From positions 248,001 through 312,000 of the forward strand of contig CAJXLT010000003.1 of assembly GCA_913056365.1 (NCBI GenBank): a stretch of DNA of 64,000 nt, read 5' to 3'. The translations under genes were made by a program, and so were the position numbers. This document shows positions 1 through 8,499 of this stretch, in pieces. A model generated the notes under the pieces. The model was not told the origin of the DNA, made no database searches, and saw only the letters and a list, made by a program, of their open reading frames with translations. Origin of the DNA: an uncultured Paenibacillaceae bacterium (GTDB lineage Bacteria; Bacillota; Bacilli; Paenibacillales; K13). Position 1 is the stretch's first letter, and each line of letters opens with the position of its first letter.

Positions 1-149
1 GCAGCTGCAGCCTTCTCCAGTGCGTCGGTATCTCTCGCGCAGATCGCGACATTCGCTCCTTCACGAGCTAGTTGCATAGCGGTACCGTAGCCGATTCCTT
101 TGCTGCCGCCGGTTATGAGTGCTACCTTACCTTTTAGTCCAAGTTCCAT
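1..149 (-). CDS. SDR family oxidoreductase, N-terminal part only
   Basis: The minus strand from an ATG at 149 encodes about 49 residues before running off the left edge. It contains the Rossmann-fold TGGSKGIG glycine motif of short-chain dehydrogenases/reductases, followed by a second strand ending in ICARD, which is the usual NADP-contacting region of the classical SDR fold. A good ribosome binding site (AAAGGAGG) lies about 10 bases upstream of the ATG. The substrate cannot be told because the catalytic Tyr-x-x-x-Lys region is outside the window. It is divergent from the nucleotidase gene at 329. Confidence 0.85.
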   Translation of the reverse strand, partial: MELGLKGKVALITGGSKGIGYGTAMQLAREGANVAICARDTDALEKAAA

Positions 150-328
150 ATTCCATTCCTCCTTTCCTATTAGTATAGCTAAGAGACTTTGCGCGCAATC
201 ACTGCTTTTTTATGCAGATAAGGCGGTTTTTTTTAACAACCTTCTTACATCTATGAAACATTGTATTAATCCTAGGCTCGTATACTAAGAAGGAAGATAG
301 AATTCTTCATATTAGGGGAGGACGAAGG

Positions 329-2128
329 ATGAAAAGAAACGAGTGCTCGTTATTCGCAGCTATGTTGCTATTGGTTACGCTTCTCATTCCGGGTGTAACA
401 GCTCATGCAGCGGAAGCAGAAGAAGGACAAACTCAAATTACAATTGTACACGTCAATGATGTGCATTCACGCGTAGAGAGCGGTATCGGCTATGCGAAGC
501 TGGGCGCTTTCGTCGAGCAGCAGCGCGCAGACAATCCGAATACGCTAGTGCTGGATGCGGGGGATACGTTGCATGGCCAGACGATTGCTACTCTTGTTCG
601 AGGTGAGAGCATTGTTCGCATGCTGAATGCTATCGGAGTCGATGGATTGACAGCAGGTAATCATGACTTCAACTTCGGCACTGAGCGCTTGCTGGAGCTT
701 GCTGAGATGGCCGAATTTCCTATCCTTGGCGCGAATGTGGAACGCGATGGTGAGATGATTCTAGAAGACCACTTTATTCAAGAGGTTGGAGGCGTGAAGG
801 TAGGGATATTCGGTCTTGCAACGCCGGAGACTGCCTACAAGACCCATCCGAACAATGTCCAGGGCATTACGTTCGTCGATCCGGTCGTAGTTGCGCAGGA
901 GCAGGTGGATGAGCTGCGCGATCAGGTTGATATTGTCATTGCGCTCGCACACTTGGGGACAGATGCCTCTAGTACAGACACTAGTGCGAAGGTGGCGGAG
1001 CATGTTGACGGGATCGATCTTATTGTAGATGGACATAGTCATGAAGAAATTAGCACGTATATCGGGGATACACTTATCGTCCAGACTGGCGAATACTTGA
1101 ATCATGTCGGCCTCGTTCAGTTGACAGTAGAGGACGGAGAACTGACAGATGCTGCTGCAGAACTTGTTGCTGCGGAGGAGCTGGATTCGCTTGAGCCCGA
1201 TGCTGAGGTACAGGCTGTGATCGACGCAATCAAGTCAGAGCAAGATGTCGTACTGAACGAAGTAGTAGGTACAACTTCAGTGGACCTGGACGGAGAGCGC
1301 GAAACCGTGCGCGCGTCTGAGTCGAATCTAGGCAATCTGATTGCTGATGCGATGCTCGCCGTAACAGGAGCAGATGTTGCGCTGACGAATGGCGGAGGCA
1401 TTCGCGCATCGATTGGCGAAGGCGAAGTGACGAAGGGCGATGTGATTACTGTGCTGCCGTTCGGCAACTATGTAGTCACATTGGAAGTGACAGGCGCGGA
1501 GCTCGTGCAGGCGCTGCAGCATGGTGCAGGTGATTACCCAGAGCCGAAGGGTGCATTCCCACAGGTAGGCGGCATTAGCTATGCGATTGATGCTTCCAAG
1601 CCGAAGGGAGAACATGTGCATAGTGTGATGGTGAACGGTAATCCGGTGCAACTAGACCAAACTTATGTGCTTGCCACGAACGACTTCCTTGCAGCGGGCG
1701 GGGACGAGTACACGATGTTCAGCGATAATGCGGTAACGGGGCATTATCAAGCATTGGATGAAGCGCTAATCGAGTACATGCAGACGATCGGAGACGTGTC
1801 TTATTCGCAGGAAGGGCGTATTGTTGAAGCTGCGCAGTTTGAAGAATCTATGGAAGGCGAAGAAGTCGTCCAAGAGACGCCTGCTGAGGATACAGTCCAG
1901 CAAGACGCTGCTGCAGATGATTCCGAATCGGTGACTGATACAGATACGATGGCTGAAGTAGAGCTGCCTGTAGGAGTGGAGAAGCTGTATACGATCCAGC
2001 CGGGGGATACACTCTCCCATATTGGCAGGGCAAACGGTATATCGTGGCAGGCGCTTGCTGATTACAACAATTTGGCTAATCCACACCTTATCTTCCCGAA
2101 CCAGCAAATTCGAATTCCGGCACAATAA
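329..2128 (+). CDS. Secreted 5'-nucleotidase/UDP-sugar hydrolase family protein with C-terminal LysM domain
   Basis: 599 residues. It starts with a signal peptide (residues 1-28, cleavage near AHA-AE). The metallophosphoesterase half carries the family metal motifs VNDVHSRVE, DAGDTLHG, GNHDFNFG and GHSHEE. The 5'-nucleotidase C-terminal domain follows, with the TNGGGIRASI substrate-loop motif near residue 350. An acidic, low-complexity linker (about 510-550) leads to one LysM module (YTIQPGDTLSHIGRANG...) at the end. The family hydrolyses nucleotides or UDP-sugars outside the membrane; the LysM module should hold it on peptidoglycan. The start has GGGGAGGACGAAGG just upstream. Substrate choice within the family cannot be read from sequence. 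Confidence 0.9.
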   Translation: MKRNECSLFAAMLLLVTLLIPGVTAHAAEAEEGQTQITIVHVNDVHSRVESGIGYAKLGAFVEQQRADNPNTLVLDAGDTLHGQTIATLVRGESIVRMLNAIGVDGLTAGNHDFNFGTERLLELAEMAEFPILGANVERDGEMILEDHFIQEVGGVKVGIFGLATPETAYKTHPNNVQGITFVDPVVVAQEQVDELRDQVDIVIALAHLGTDASSTDTSAKVAEHVDGIDLIVDGHSHEEISTYIGDTLIVQTGEYLNHVGLVQLTVEDGELTDAAAELVAAEELDSLEPDAEVQAVIDAIKSEQDVVLNEVVGTTSVDLDGERETVRASESNLGNLIADAMLAVTGADVALTNGGGIRASIGEGEVTKGDVITVLPFGNYVVTLEVTGAELVQALQHGAGDYPEPKGAFPQVGGISYAIDASKPKGEHVHSVMVNGNPVQLDQTYVLATNDFLAAGGDEYTMFSDNAVTGHYQALDEALIEYMQTIGDVSYSQEGRIVEAAQFEESMEGEEVVQETPAEDTVQQDAAADDSESVTDTDTMAEVELPVGVEKLYTIQPGDTLSHIGRANGISWQALADYNNLANPHLIFPNQQIRIPAQ

Positions 2129-2154
2129 GCTGGGACAATAGTTTTCTAATAACA

Positions 2155-2200
2155 AAAGGCTTTCCCGCTGTCTGGATGTAGACAATTCGGGAAAGCCTTT
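2155..2200. terminator. Bidirectional rho-independent terminator
   Basis: A perfect 13-bp inverted repeat (AAAGGCTTTCCCG at 2155-2167 and its complement at 2188-2200) with a 20-base loop. It lies between the convergent nucleotidase and MFS genes, with A-rich and T-rich ends that would serve as the U-tract on either strand. Confidence 0.85.
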
Positions 2201-2205
2201 GTTCA

Positions 2206-3384
2206 TTAGGCATCTGTCGTTGGCTGTTCGGTTGGTTGACTGCCTAACGGGAGGTTATGACGTTTGTTGTATATATACGTGCCGATCGTCGCAATCATAG
2301 CGACAATGGAGAACAAGCTGCCTATTCCATAAGCAGCAGACGGGCTGATGCGATCGAACACTTCGCCTCCTCCGGCACTGCCAATAATGCCAGCGAACCC
2401 GCCGAAGGTCACAGCGAATACTGCCTGTCCTGATCCGCGAAGCTCTTGCGGAATGATGCTCATCAAGTATTGAATCGCAGCGACGAGAAACAACGGGAAT
2501 GTAATACTATGCAATGCTTGTGCGTAGATGAGTACAGTCGGGCTTTCTGCGAAGCTGTATATCGCCCAGCGTACAGCATAAGCTGCCGCAGCAATAATAA
2601 TAATCCCCATCTCGTTCCACTTTTTGATCAGCTTGCCGGCAAACATCAACGCCGGTACTGTGCTTAAGGTTGCGACAAGCCATGCCATGCCAACCCGCGA
2701 TTCCGTTGCGCCCATATCTTTAATATACAGTGCCAACAGACTGTCGTTCATTCGATGCGGAATGGCAATGAGTAGAATGAGTACGAGAAACCAGAGTAAT
2801 TTAGGCTGTGAGAACGCCTTGCCTAGCGCCTTCAGATTGACAGGTACTGGTGTGGACTCTGTGTCCTTGATTAGGAAAGATGCCGATATCGCTAATAATA
2901 GAGCACCTGCGTAAATATACCAAATATAGCTGATTCCGATCCGCTCGATAATGAAGCCAAGTGCCAGCGAAGCCGTACCGACACCGATTTCCCCCCACAT
3001 ACGAAGTCGACCGTACTCCTTCTTATGCTGGTAGGCATAGGCTACACACAACGTCTCGGTCAGAGGAGCAGCAGCGCTGTTGAAAAACATGAATACAATA
3101 AAAAAGACCATGATAAGCAAAAAGGTTTGCGCTGAGAACAAGCCGATACTAAGGAAAAAGTTGGTGACCAGCAAAAAGAGCAACACTTTCTTCACGGTTT
3201 TGCGCTTATCGCTTACATATCCCCAGAACGGCTGCGCGAATATCCCGATTAGTGCACCGGTGGCAATAATCGTTCCGACTGCGCCGGAATCGAGTCCCCG
3301 ATCTTGCAACGATAACGGCAGGAAGAAAACGATTACACTAAACGTAGAAAATAATAAGTAAATAAAGACGGACACTCGAATCAC
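2206..3384 (-). CDS. MFS transporter (LacY-like/MFS_1_like type)
   Basis: 392 residues with about 12 hydrophobic segments. The loop between helices 2 and 3 carries FWGYVSDKRKTVKK, a variant of the MFS G-x-x-x-D-R/K signature. The protein begins with a GTG start at 3384, supported by AAGGGGG about 8 bases upstream. It resembles the nucleoside/sugar permease-like branch of the superfamily (LacY, NupG, YwbF). The substrate is unknown. It is a single gene, convergent with the nucleotidase gene, sharing its terminator. Its neighbour might hint at nucleoside uptake, but that is inference only. Confidence 0.85.
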   Translation of the reverse strand: MIRVSVFIYLLFSTFSVIVFFLPLSLQDRGLDSGAVGTIIATGALIGIFAQPFWGYVSDKRKTVKKVLLFLLVTNFFLSIGLFSAQTFLLIMVFFIVFMFFNSAAAPLTETLCVAYAYQHKKEYGRLRMWGEIGVGTASLALGFIIERIGISYIWYIYAGALLLAISASFLIKDTESTPVPVNLKALGKAFSQPKLLWFLVLILLIAIPHRMNDSLLALYIKDMGATESRVGMAWLVATLSTVPALMFAGKLIKKWNEMGIIIIAAAAYAVRWAIYSFAESPTVLIYAQALHSITFPLFLVAAIQYLMSIIPQELRGSGQAVFAVTFGGFAGIIGSAGGGEVFDRISPSAAYGIGSLFSIVAMIATIGTYIYNKRHNLPLGSQPTEQPTTDA

Positions 3385-3552
3385 GTGATGTACCCCCTTT
3401 GTGCTGAAAAAAAGAACAACTATGCAATTTTAGCACAGTCTCCTTCGCAGGGGTATGAGAGAAACTTATGTTTCTCCATGTATGCAGTCATAAGAAAAAC
3501 ACCTGCCGGCTCGGCATCGCATTGCGTTCTATGCTCCCGCAGAATAGAGCGA

Positions 3553-4269
3553 CTACAGCCTGCGAAGCTTCTGAATGTGCTGCAAGACAGCATCCCGTCC
3601 TAGCGGCCAACCATGTCCAAGGTAAAACGTTTCATATCCTGCATCAACCATCTGCTGTAATTCATATGCAACCTGCTGCGGGTTGTCCTCGAACGGAGGA
3701 CGGATCGGCCGATTTTTCCTGCATATTCCTCCCATTAAGATACCGGAGGCTACCAAATCACCGACAAGCGCTTCTGAGCTGTCCAATTCAACAGACAGCG
3801 ATCCTGCTGTATGTCCGGGCGTATGCCGAATCTTGCCTGGTACACCGTAAGGATGTAAGTCGAAGGATTGGTCGTTCGAAATGAGCTTGTCTGGAATAAA
3901 GCCGACATATGGCCGAAGGGCAATCCCTCTCTTGAGCAAATATCGACCTGCGATCCCTGTTGGGCAATACGTCATCTGTTCCTCTTGGTTGTAATACATA
4001 GCATCGTCCTGATGCGCCACAATCGGTGCATCTGACAACTCGCGGATCATCGCTGTGCTGCCGGCATGATCCATGTGAGCATGCGTACTGATAATTAACT
4101 TAATGTCCTTCCAGCCGCGGTTCACCTTGCTCAATGCAGCCGCAATCTTGTTCTCTGAGCCGGGAATGCCTGAGTCCATAAGCAGACAGCCGTCAGGTCC
4201 AATAATAAGATGTGCATTCAGCATGTGCATAGGCAAAATTGGAATTCGTACAATGTGAGTATGATTCAC
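3553..4269 (-). CDS. MBL-fold metallo-hydrolase
   Basis: About 238 residues. The metal-binding motif THAHMDHAGS (HxHxDH) sits near residues 62-71. A further HTPGH histidine motif and the ligand-loop aspartate (LVGDLV) follow, then a last histidine in YLGHGWP. These mark a complete metallo-beta-lactamase fold hydrolase of the YflN/glyoxalase II-like group. I chose the GTG at 4269: AAAGGGTG lies 6-7 bases before it, while the upstream in-frame ATG at 4287 has no ribosome binding site. It is divergent from a TetR gene with a palindromic operator between them, so it is probably the regulated target. The substrate is unknown. Confidence 0.88.
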   Translation of the reverse strand: MNHTHIVRIPILPMHMLNAHLIIGPDGCLLMDSGIPGSENKIAAALSKVNRGWKDIKLIISTHAHMDHAGSTAMIRELSDAPIVAHQDDAMYYNQEEQMTYCPTGIAGRYLLKRGIALRPYVGFIPDKLISNDQSFDLHPYGVPGKIRHTPGHTAGSLSVELDSSEALVGDLVASGILMGGICRKNRPIRPPFEDNPQQVAYELQQMVDAGYETFYLGHGWPLGRDAVLQHIQKLRRL

Positions 4270-4320
4270 AGAATCACCCTTTCTCATTCATATGAAGGAA
4301 GCAATAATACAATAAAAAAA

Positions 4321-4341
4321 GATACCGAACCGTTCGGTCTC
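4321..4341. promoter_or_regulatory. Palindromic TetR-type operator
   Basis: ACCGAAC-C-GTTCGGT (4324-4338) is a perfect 7-bp inverted repeat around a single central base, and the outer GA/TC at 4321-4322 and 4340-4341 continue the symmetry. It lies midway between the MBL-hydrolase and TetR starts. Size and symmetry fit a TetR dimer site. Autoregulation and control of the hydrolase are inferred from position. Confidence 0.7.
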
Positions 4342-4361
4342 TTTTGTGATTATCTCAGAAC

Positions 4362-4392
4362 TTGCCCGAAAGCGCAATAGAAATGGTAAAAT
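4362..4392 (+). promoter_or_regulatory. Probable promoter of the TetR gene
   Basis: TTGCCC at 4362-4367 and an extended -10 (TG-G-TAAAAT, ending at 4392) are separated by 19 bases. They lie just downstream of the palindrome and about 50 bases upstream of the TetR start. The spacing is slightly long, so this is a modest call. Confidence 0.4.
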
Positions 4393-4442
4393 AAATGAAA
4401 ACGAGCAACGGAATTTGGAATGGATGCGAGGGGACGACATTT

Positions 4443-5036
4443 ATGCGCAAAGGGGCACAAACACGACAGCATATCATAGTCAAATCAGCAGCGCTATTCA
4501 ATCAGAAGGGCTATGCCGGTTCTTCGATGCAGGATATTATGCACACGACCGGATTGACTAAAGGCGGCATCTATCGCAGATTTGCCGGCAAGGATGACAT
4601 TGCAGTGGAGGCGTTCGACTATGCATGCCGCTTGCTGGAAGAGAAGTTCAAGCTTGCTGCGGCTAAGGCGGGAACTGCTATTGATAAAGTCATGGCCATC
4701 TGCAGCGTGCATAGCGATCCGGTTCATCATCCACCGCTGGAGGGCGGCTGTCCATTGCTCAATACGGCTGTGGAGTGCGATGATGGCGATCCGGTGCTTC
4801 GGGAGAAGGCGCTTGGCTCATTGCAGGACTTCCTTGTACTCATAGAGAGGGTGCTGCAGCACGGAATAGCAGAGGGAGAATTCCGATCGGATATGAATAC
4901 TGAATCTGTAGCGACGATGGTCGTTGCATCGCTGGAGGGCGGCGTAATGGCAAGCCGATTAGCCCGCGACAACAAACATATCGGGTATGTGCTAGAACAA
5001 ATAAGGCAGCTGTTAGCTGCCTATTCAATCCAGTAA
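4443..5036 (+). CDS. TetR/AcrR family transcriptional regulator
   Basis: 197 residues. The N-terminal helix-turn-helix reads SSMQDIMHTTGLTKGGIYRRF, typical of TetR/AcrR repressors. The C-terminal ligand domain includes EGGCPLLNTAVE, a motif seen in the YfiR/LmrA-like branch. The ATG at 4443 is preferred over the longer frame from 4395 because GAGGGG lies 9 bases upstream and the homology begins there. It is divergent from the MBL-fold hydrolase gene with a palindrome between them, so it probably represses that gene and itself. The ligand is unknown. Confidence 0.88.
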   Translation: MRKGAQTRQHIIVKSAALFNQKGYAGSSMQDIMHTTGLTKGGIYRRFAGKDDIAVEAFDYACRLLEEKFKLAAAKAGTAIDKVMAICSVHSDPVHHPPLEGGCPLLNTAVECDDGDPVLREKALGSLQDFLVLIERVLQHGIAEGEFRSDMNTESVATMVVASLEGGVMASRLARDNKHIGYVLEQIRQLLAAYSIQ

Positions 5037-5136
5037 TGCTTCGTAATCCGGATATTGCATTAGGTCTGAGTGTCCTTCCTGATACGCACGGGGAATCTCT
5101 CTATATGCCACCGTATGAATGCGCGTACAGGTTATC

Positions 5137-5550
5137 TTAGTCCGCTTGCTGTTCTGCGTAGATAGCCATTGCCTCGCACATGAATTGTGCCAGGCCGTCT
5201 CCGAACTGATCGATGTTGCGGGTGAATCTTGCGTCCGCTACATACATCTGTCCGAGCCCTTTGAACGCCTCCAGCGAGTAATGATGTCCGACACTGCTGT
5301 TGAGGAATGCATACCACTCGCCTATTGCTGCTTGTGCTTCTGCGGATGCAGGTGAACCATTACGCAGAGAAGCTAATGTTCGGTAAATGTTGTTCATTCG
5401 CTCCTCGAGCTGCGCTTGTTCGGCTTCGGTCAACTTCGATATCTTCGCATTGGAATCGTCTACAGCCTGATCACCCCAGCGCTCGCGCGCTTCTTGTTCA
5501 TAGGGATTGCGGCTGAAATCGAAGCCTTCAAACTTCTCTTGATGTGTCAT
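5137..5550 (-). CDS. TipAS antibiotic-recognition domain protein (C-terminal half of split regulator)
   Basis: 137 residues matching the TipAS domain, a small helical drug-binding fold: NPYEQEARERWGD near the start and FTRNIDQFGDGLAQFMCEAM near the end. In Streptomyces TipA this domain is also made alone from an internal start. Here the ATG at 5550 has AAAGGAG about 8 bases upstream, so it could be translated on its own even though the frame is broken before it. On its own it would bind ligand without DNA-binding ability. Confidence 0.7.
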   Translation of the reverse strand: MTHQEKFEGFDFSRNPYEQEARERWGDQAVDDSNAKISKLTEAEQAQLEERMNNIYRTLASLRNGSPASAEAQAAIGEWYAFLNSSVGHHYSLEAFKGLGQMYVADARFTRNIDQFGDGLAQFMCEAMAIYAEQQAD

Positions 5551-5888
5551 GTTCCGTTCTCCTTTCGCGTGCTGGATGGTCTTCTCCTCGTCACGATCAT
5601 TTGATTCAACTTCGTGCGCTTCTCAAGCAGCATGCTGTGCTGCAGCTCCAACGCTTCGAGCTGATCGTAGGCGGGACTGTGCATCATGTCCCGAATATTC
5701 TTGAGAGGGAATCCCAGTTCCTTGAAGAACAGGATTTGCTGCAAATTGGTGAGGTTGTCATCACTGTATAGCCGATAACCGGATTCGGTCACATCGTCAG
5801 GCTTGAGCAATCCGATTTCGTCGTAGTGATGCAGTGTGCGCACACTGATGCCGACCAGGTCGGCTACCTCCTTGACAGTCATGGCCAT
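5547..5888 (-). CDS. MerR-family DNA-binding domain (N-terminal half of split regulator)
   Basis: 113 residues. The winged helix-turn-helix is clear: VKEVADLVGISVRTLHHYDE, then GYRLYSDDNLTNLQQI, then the start of the dimerisation coiled coil. The last 13 residues are out of frame compared with intact TipA-like regulators. AAGGGAG lies about 10 bases upstream of the ATG at 5888; a second ATG two codons later (5882) is also possible. The sensor domain is lost from this reading frame. Confidence 0.7.
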   Translation of the reverse strand: MAMTVKEVADLVGISVRTLHHYDEIGLLKPDDVTESGYRLYSDDNLTNLQQILFFKELGFPLKNIRDMMHSPAYDQLEALELQHSMLLEKRTKLNQMIVTRRRPSSTRKENGT

Positions 5889-6000
5889 GCCGTTTCAGCT
5901 CCCTTCTGACATGTACTATAAAGGATAACGTAACGGGAGAGTCAAGGGTTGATTAGATGATTTTCCCCCTCTTTTATAGAAATGTTGACCTTATCCCGAA

Positions 6001-6015
6001 TTGTAAGCGCTTATA
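6001..6015. promoter_or_regulatory. cre-like catabolite control site
   Basis: TTGTAAGCGCTTATA closely matches the CcpA cre consensus (WTGNAANCGNWNNCW) with one mismatch. It is followed by TATAAT at 6014-6019, and TTGACC lies at 5985-5990. The site therefore overlaps the probable promoter of the sugar ABC operon that starts at 6086. This would give glucose repression of the importer. It is inferred from the motif only. Confidence 0.5.
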
Positions 6016-6085
6016 TAATGAAAATGCAGCAACAAGTTCACACATACCAGCTGCCAGTTAATTATAGGGAGGTCAAATAGGGATT

Positions 6086-7504
6086 ATGAAAAAATATGGG
6101 TTGCTATTGCTAGTTCTGATGGTCAGTCTCACGACCGTGCTTGCCGGGTGCGGCGGCAACAATGCCGGACAGGGAAGCAGCGCGAATACAGGAGCGAACG
6201 AAGCCGGCGGATCGAATGAGGTGAATGCCGGAAGTAGTGGAGAAGAGGCGGTAGTCGAAGATGCGGAGCCGTTCACCGTATCGCTGCGTCACATCCAGAT
6301 CGGCGATGCGAAGAAATACCGCAAGGCGATATTGGACGATGCGGTGGCGAAGGCTGAGGCCGAGGTGCCGGGACTGACATTCGAGCTGGACGGCGTTGAA
6401 GATGAGGTCAACCGCTTCACGAAGCTTCCGGCTGAGATGGCGGCGGGCAATCCGCCCAAGATCTTCGACCTCTTCGGCGGCGAGGGAGATGCGCTGAAAT
6501 ATGCGAATGCCGGGCGCTTGCTAGACCTGACACCGATCCTAGAGGAGCTTGGTCTGGCGGACAAATTCCTGAATATGGGACAATTTACCTTGGACGGCAA
6601 AGCATACGGTCTGCCGATCGGGGGCAGCACAGAAGGCTTCTTCTATAATAAGCAGCTGTTCGCCCAATACAACATCGAAGTGCCGACTACGTTAGAAGAG
6701 CTGGAGCAGGCAGCAGAAACATTGAAGTCCAATGAAGTCACGCCAATGGCGATGGGCTCACAGGCGGCATGGGTACCGCTCATGCTGGCCAACACTTTGA
6801 TCGGCCGCTATGCAGGTCCGGAATCGATCTATGGTTTCCGTGACGGTAGTGCTGCATGGAATTCTCCTGAGGTGGTGGCGGCCTTCGCTAAGTACAAAGA
6901 GTGGGTCGATAACGGTTATTTCACCAAGGGTGAGCTGGGCGTGACGTATGATGCAATGCTGAATGAATTTCTGGGCGGCAAGGCAGGCATGATGTTCGAC
7001 GGCAGTTGGCGCGCTTCTGCTTTTGCTAACCCGGATTTGGTCAAGGAAATTACGTCTGAGGACGTCGGTTACTTCGCAATGCCAGCTGTGCCTGATGGCA
7101 AGGGCGATCAGACGGCTGTCAACGGTAACTACAGCAATGGCTACGGCTTCTCCTCCAACCTGAACGAACAGGAGCTGGAAGCGGTCAAGGCATTCATCAA
7201 GCATCTGTACAAGGATGACATGCAGGTGCGCGGCTTGCTGGAGGATGCGTTGCTGCCTTCGATGAAGCTGACTGATGCCGCTGCATCGGAGATCGAAGCG
7301 AATCTGGAAGATCCGGTCGTCAAGCAAATTATGGGGACGATGAATGAGGCAGGAGAGGCGTTCTCGCATTTTGATTCGGTCGTGCAGTCGGATGTGTACA
7401 GCGAGACCGAACAGCAGATTCAACGGCTGATTGCAGGGGAATCCTCGCCACAGGAAGTAGGCGATGCGCTGCAGCAAGCTCAGGAGGCGGCCAACGCCAA
7501 CTAG
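6086..7504 (+). CDS. Sugar ABC transporter substrate-binding lipoprotein (family 1)
   Basis: 472 residues. The signal peptide ends in a lipobox LAGC with Cys22 as the lipidated residue, followed by a Gly/Ser/Asn-rich linker to about residue 55. The remainder has the family 1 extracellular solute-binding layout, including GKAYGLPIGGSTEGFFYNK, the hinge-region pattern typical of carbohydrate binders. It heads an operon with two permeases and a two-component pair. The ATPase is missing, as is usual for these Firmicute importers, which share an MsmX-type ATPase encoded elsewhere. Closeness to a nag operon suggests an amino-sugar oligosaccharide ligand, but that is inference. Confidence 0.88.
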   Translation: MKKYGLLLLVLMVSLTTVLAGCGGNNAGQGSSANTGANEAGGSNEVNAGSSGEEAVVEDAEPFTVSLRHIQIGDAKKYRKAILDDAVAKAEAEVPGLTFELDGVEDEVNRFTKLPAEMAAGNPPKIFDLFGGEGDALKYANAGRLLDLTPILEELGLADKFLNMGQFTLDGKAYGLPIGGSTEGFFYNKQLFAQYNIEVPTTLEELEQAAETLKSNEVTPMAMGSQAAWVPLMLANTLIGRYAGPESIYGFRDGSAAWNSPEVVAAFAKYKEWVDNGYFTKGELGVTYDAMLNEFLGGKAGMMFDGSWRASAFANPDLVKEITSEDVGYFAMPAVPDGKGDQTAVNGNYSNGYGFSSNLNEQELEAVKAFIKHLYKDDMQVRGLLEDALLPSMKLTDAAASEIEANLEDPVVKQIMGTMNEAGEAFSHFDSVVQSDVYSETEQQIQRLIAGESSPQEVGDALQQAQEAANAN

Positions 7505-7533
7505 AGACAGCCAATAGCGAATGAGAGATATGG

Positions 7534-7566
7534 CGCCGTCCCGCTGTCTGCCAGCACGGGGCGGCG
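7534..7566 (+). terminator. Intra-operon hairpin between binding protein and permease genes
   Basis: CGCCGTCCCG (7534-7543) and CGGGGCGGCG (7557-7566) form a 10-bp GC-rich stem with one G-T wobble and no T-run. It sits between the binding-protein gene and the first permease. Hairpins here commonly stabilise the 5' message or lower permease expression, so it is more likely an attenuating or mRNA-stabilising stem than a full terminator. Confidence 0.5.
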
Positions 7567-7616
7567 TTCGTATTCAGAAACTCTGCGAATCAAGCAAAAG
7601 GAGAGGAGCATAGGCC

Positions 7617-8498
7617 ATGCGCAGTTCTTTGCGAAATCCGTATATATACATCTTGTTTGTCGTGCCGACGCTCGGCTTGTATGCCCTGTTCTTCTTCTAT
7701 CCGATGTTGACCTCGGTAGGCTACGGCTTCACCGACTGGAACGGCTTGGAGGAAACCAACTTCATCGGCTTCGCTAATTTCCAGCAGGCGTTCGCCGACA
7801 GCGATTTTTGGAACGCGGTGCGCAACAATATGGTGTTTATTCTGTTTTCTGTAGGTGTGCAGGTGCCGCTTATCGTGTTTTTTGCTATTCTGATTAGTCA
7901 GGTGCGGCGCTTTCAAAGCTTCTACAAAACGACTGTATTCGTTCCGTCTATCTTGTCCACAGCGGTCATCGGAATTTTGTGGGGCTTTATGTATGACCCC
8001 GAGGTTGGCATTATCAATCAGTTTCTTGGCTTGTTCGGTGTGGAGACGATCTACTGGTTAGCTGATTCGAATTGGGCGCTGCCTGCCGTTCTGGTGACGA
8101 ACGCGTGGCAATGGATGGGATTCTATATTGTGCTAGTGCTTGCTGCGATCTTGTCACTGCCGAAGGAGATCAACGAAGCGGCGTCGATTGACGGTGCTGG
8201 CGGTTTCCGCAGGGCTTGGTATATTACGGTACCCTTAATTAAGCCGATCATCTCGGTTATTGTCATGCTGTCGATTGCCGGCGCGATGCGGGTTGTCGAC
8301 ATCGTCCTCGTTATGACGAAAGGCGGACCGGTCGGGGCGACGGACGTGATGGCTTCGTATATGGTCAACCGGGCAATTCGGTACGGCGATTACGGCTATG
8401 GCACAGCGCTGTCGATTATGATTTTTGCCATTGCGCTAATCTTAACAGCTCTCTATCAGCTCACCTTCGGCAAGATGCGGGAAAGGGTGGAATTCTGA
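7617..8498 (+). CDS. Sugar ABC transporter permease (MalF/UgpA type)
   Basis: 293 residues with six hydrophobic segments. The cytoplasmic EAA loop EAASIDGAGGFRRAWYITVP near residue 190 docks on the ATPase. The start is supported by AAAGGAGAGG just upstream. It lies 112 bases after the binding protein gene and one base before the second permease gene, consistent with co-transcription. The two permeases form the membrane channel. Confidence 0.92.
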   Translation: MRSSLRNPYIYILFVVPTLGLYALFFFYPMLTSVGYGFTDWNGLEETNFIGFANFQQAFADSDFWNAVRNNMVFILFSVGVQVPLIVFFAILISQVRRFQSFYKTTVFVPSILSTAVIGILWGFMYDPEVGIINQFLGLFGVETIYWLADSNWALPAVLVTNAWQWMGFYIVLVLAAILSLPKEINEAASIDGAGGFRRAWYITVPLIKPIISVIVMLSIAGAMRVVDIVLVMTKGGPVGATDVMASYMVNRAIRYGDYGYGTALSIMIFAIALILTALYQLTFGKMRERVEF

Positions 8499-8499
8499 C

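Larger units (their letters stand above)
5137..5888 (-). pseudogene. MerR/TipAS-type regulator broken by an apparent single-base deletion
   Basis: The MerR half (5888 to about 5588) and the TipAS half (about 5586 to 5137) are in different frames. After the codons for MIVT, the first frame runs into an unrelated tail (RRRPSSTRKENGT). The next frame instead reads EKTIQHAKGERN and flows directly into the TipAS domain, as in intact TipA-like proteins of about 250 residues. One base missing near 5586-5588 explains this exactly. It may be a real mutation or a sequencing/assembly error. The two translated pieces are listed separately. Confidence 0.7.
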
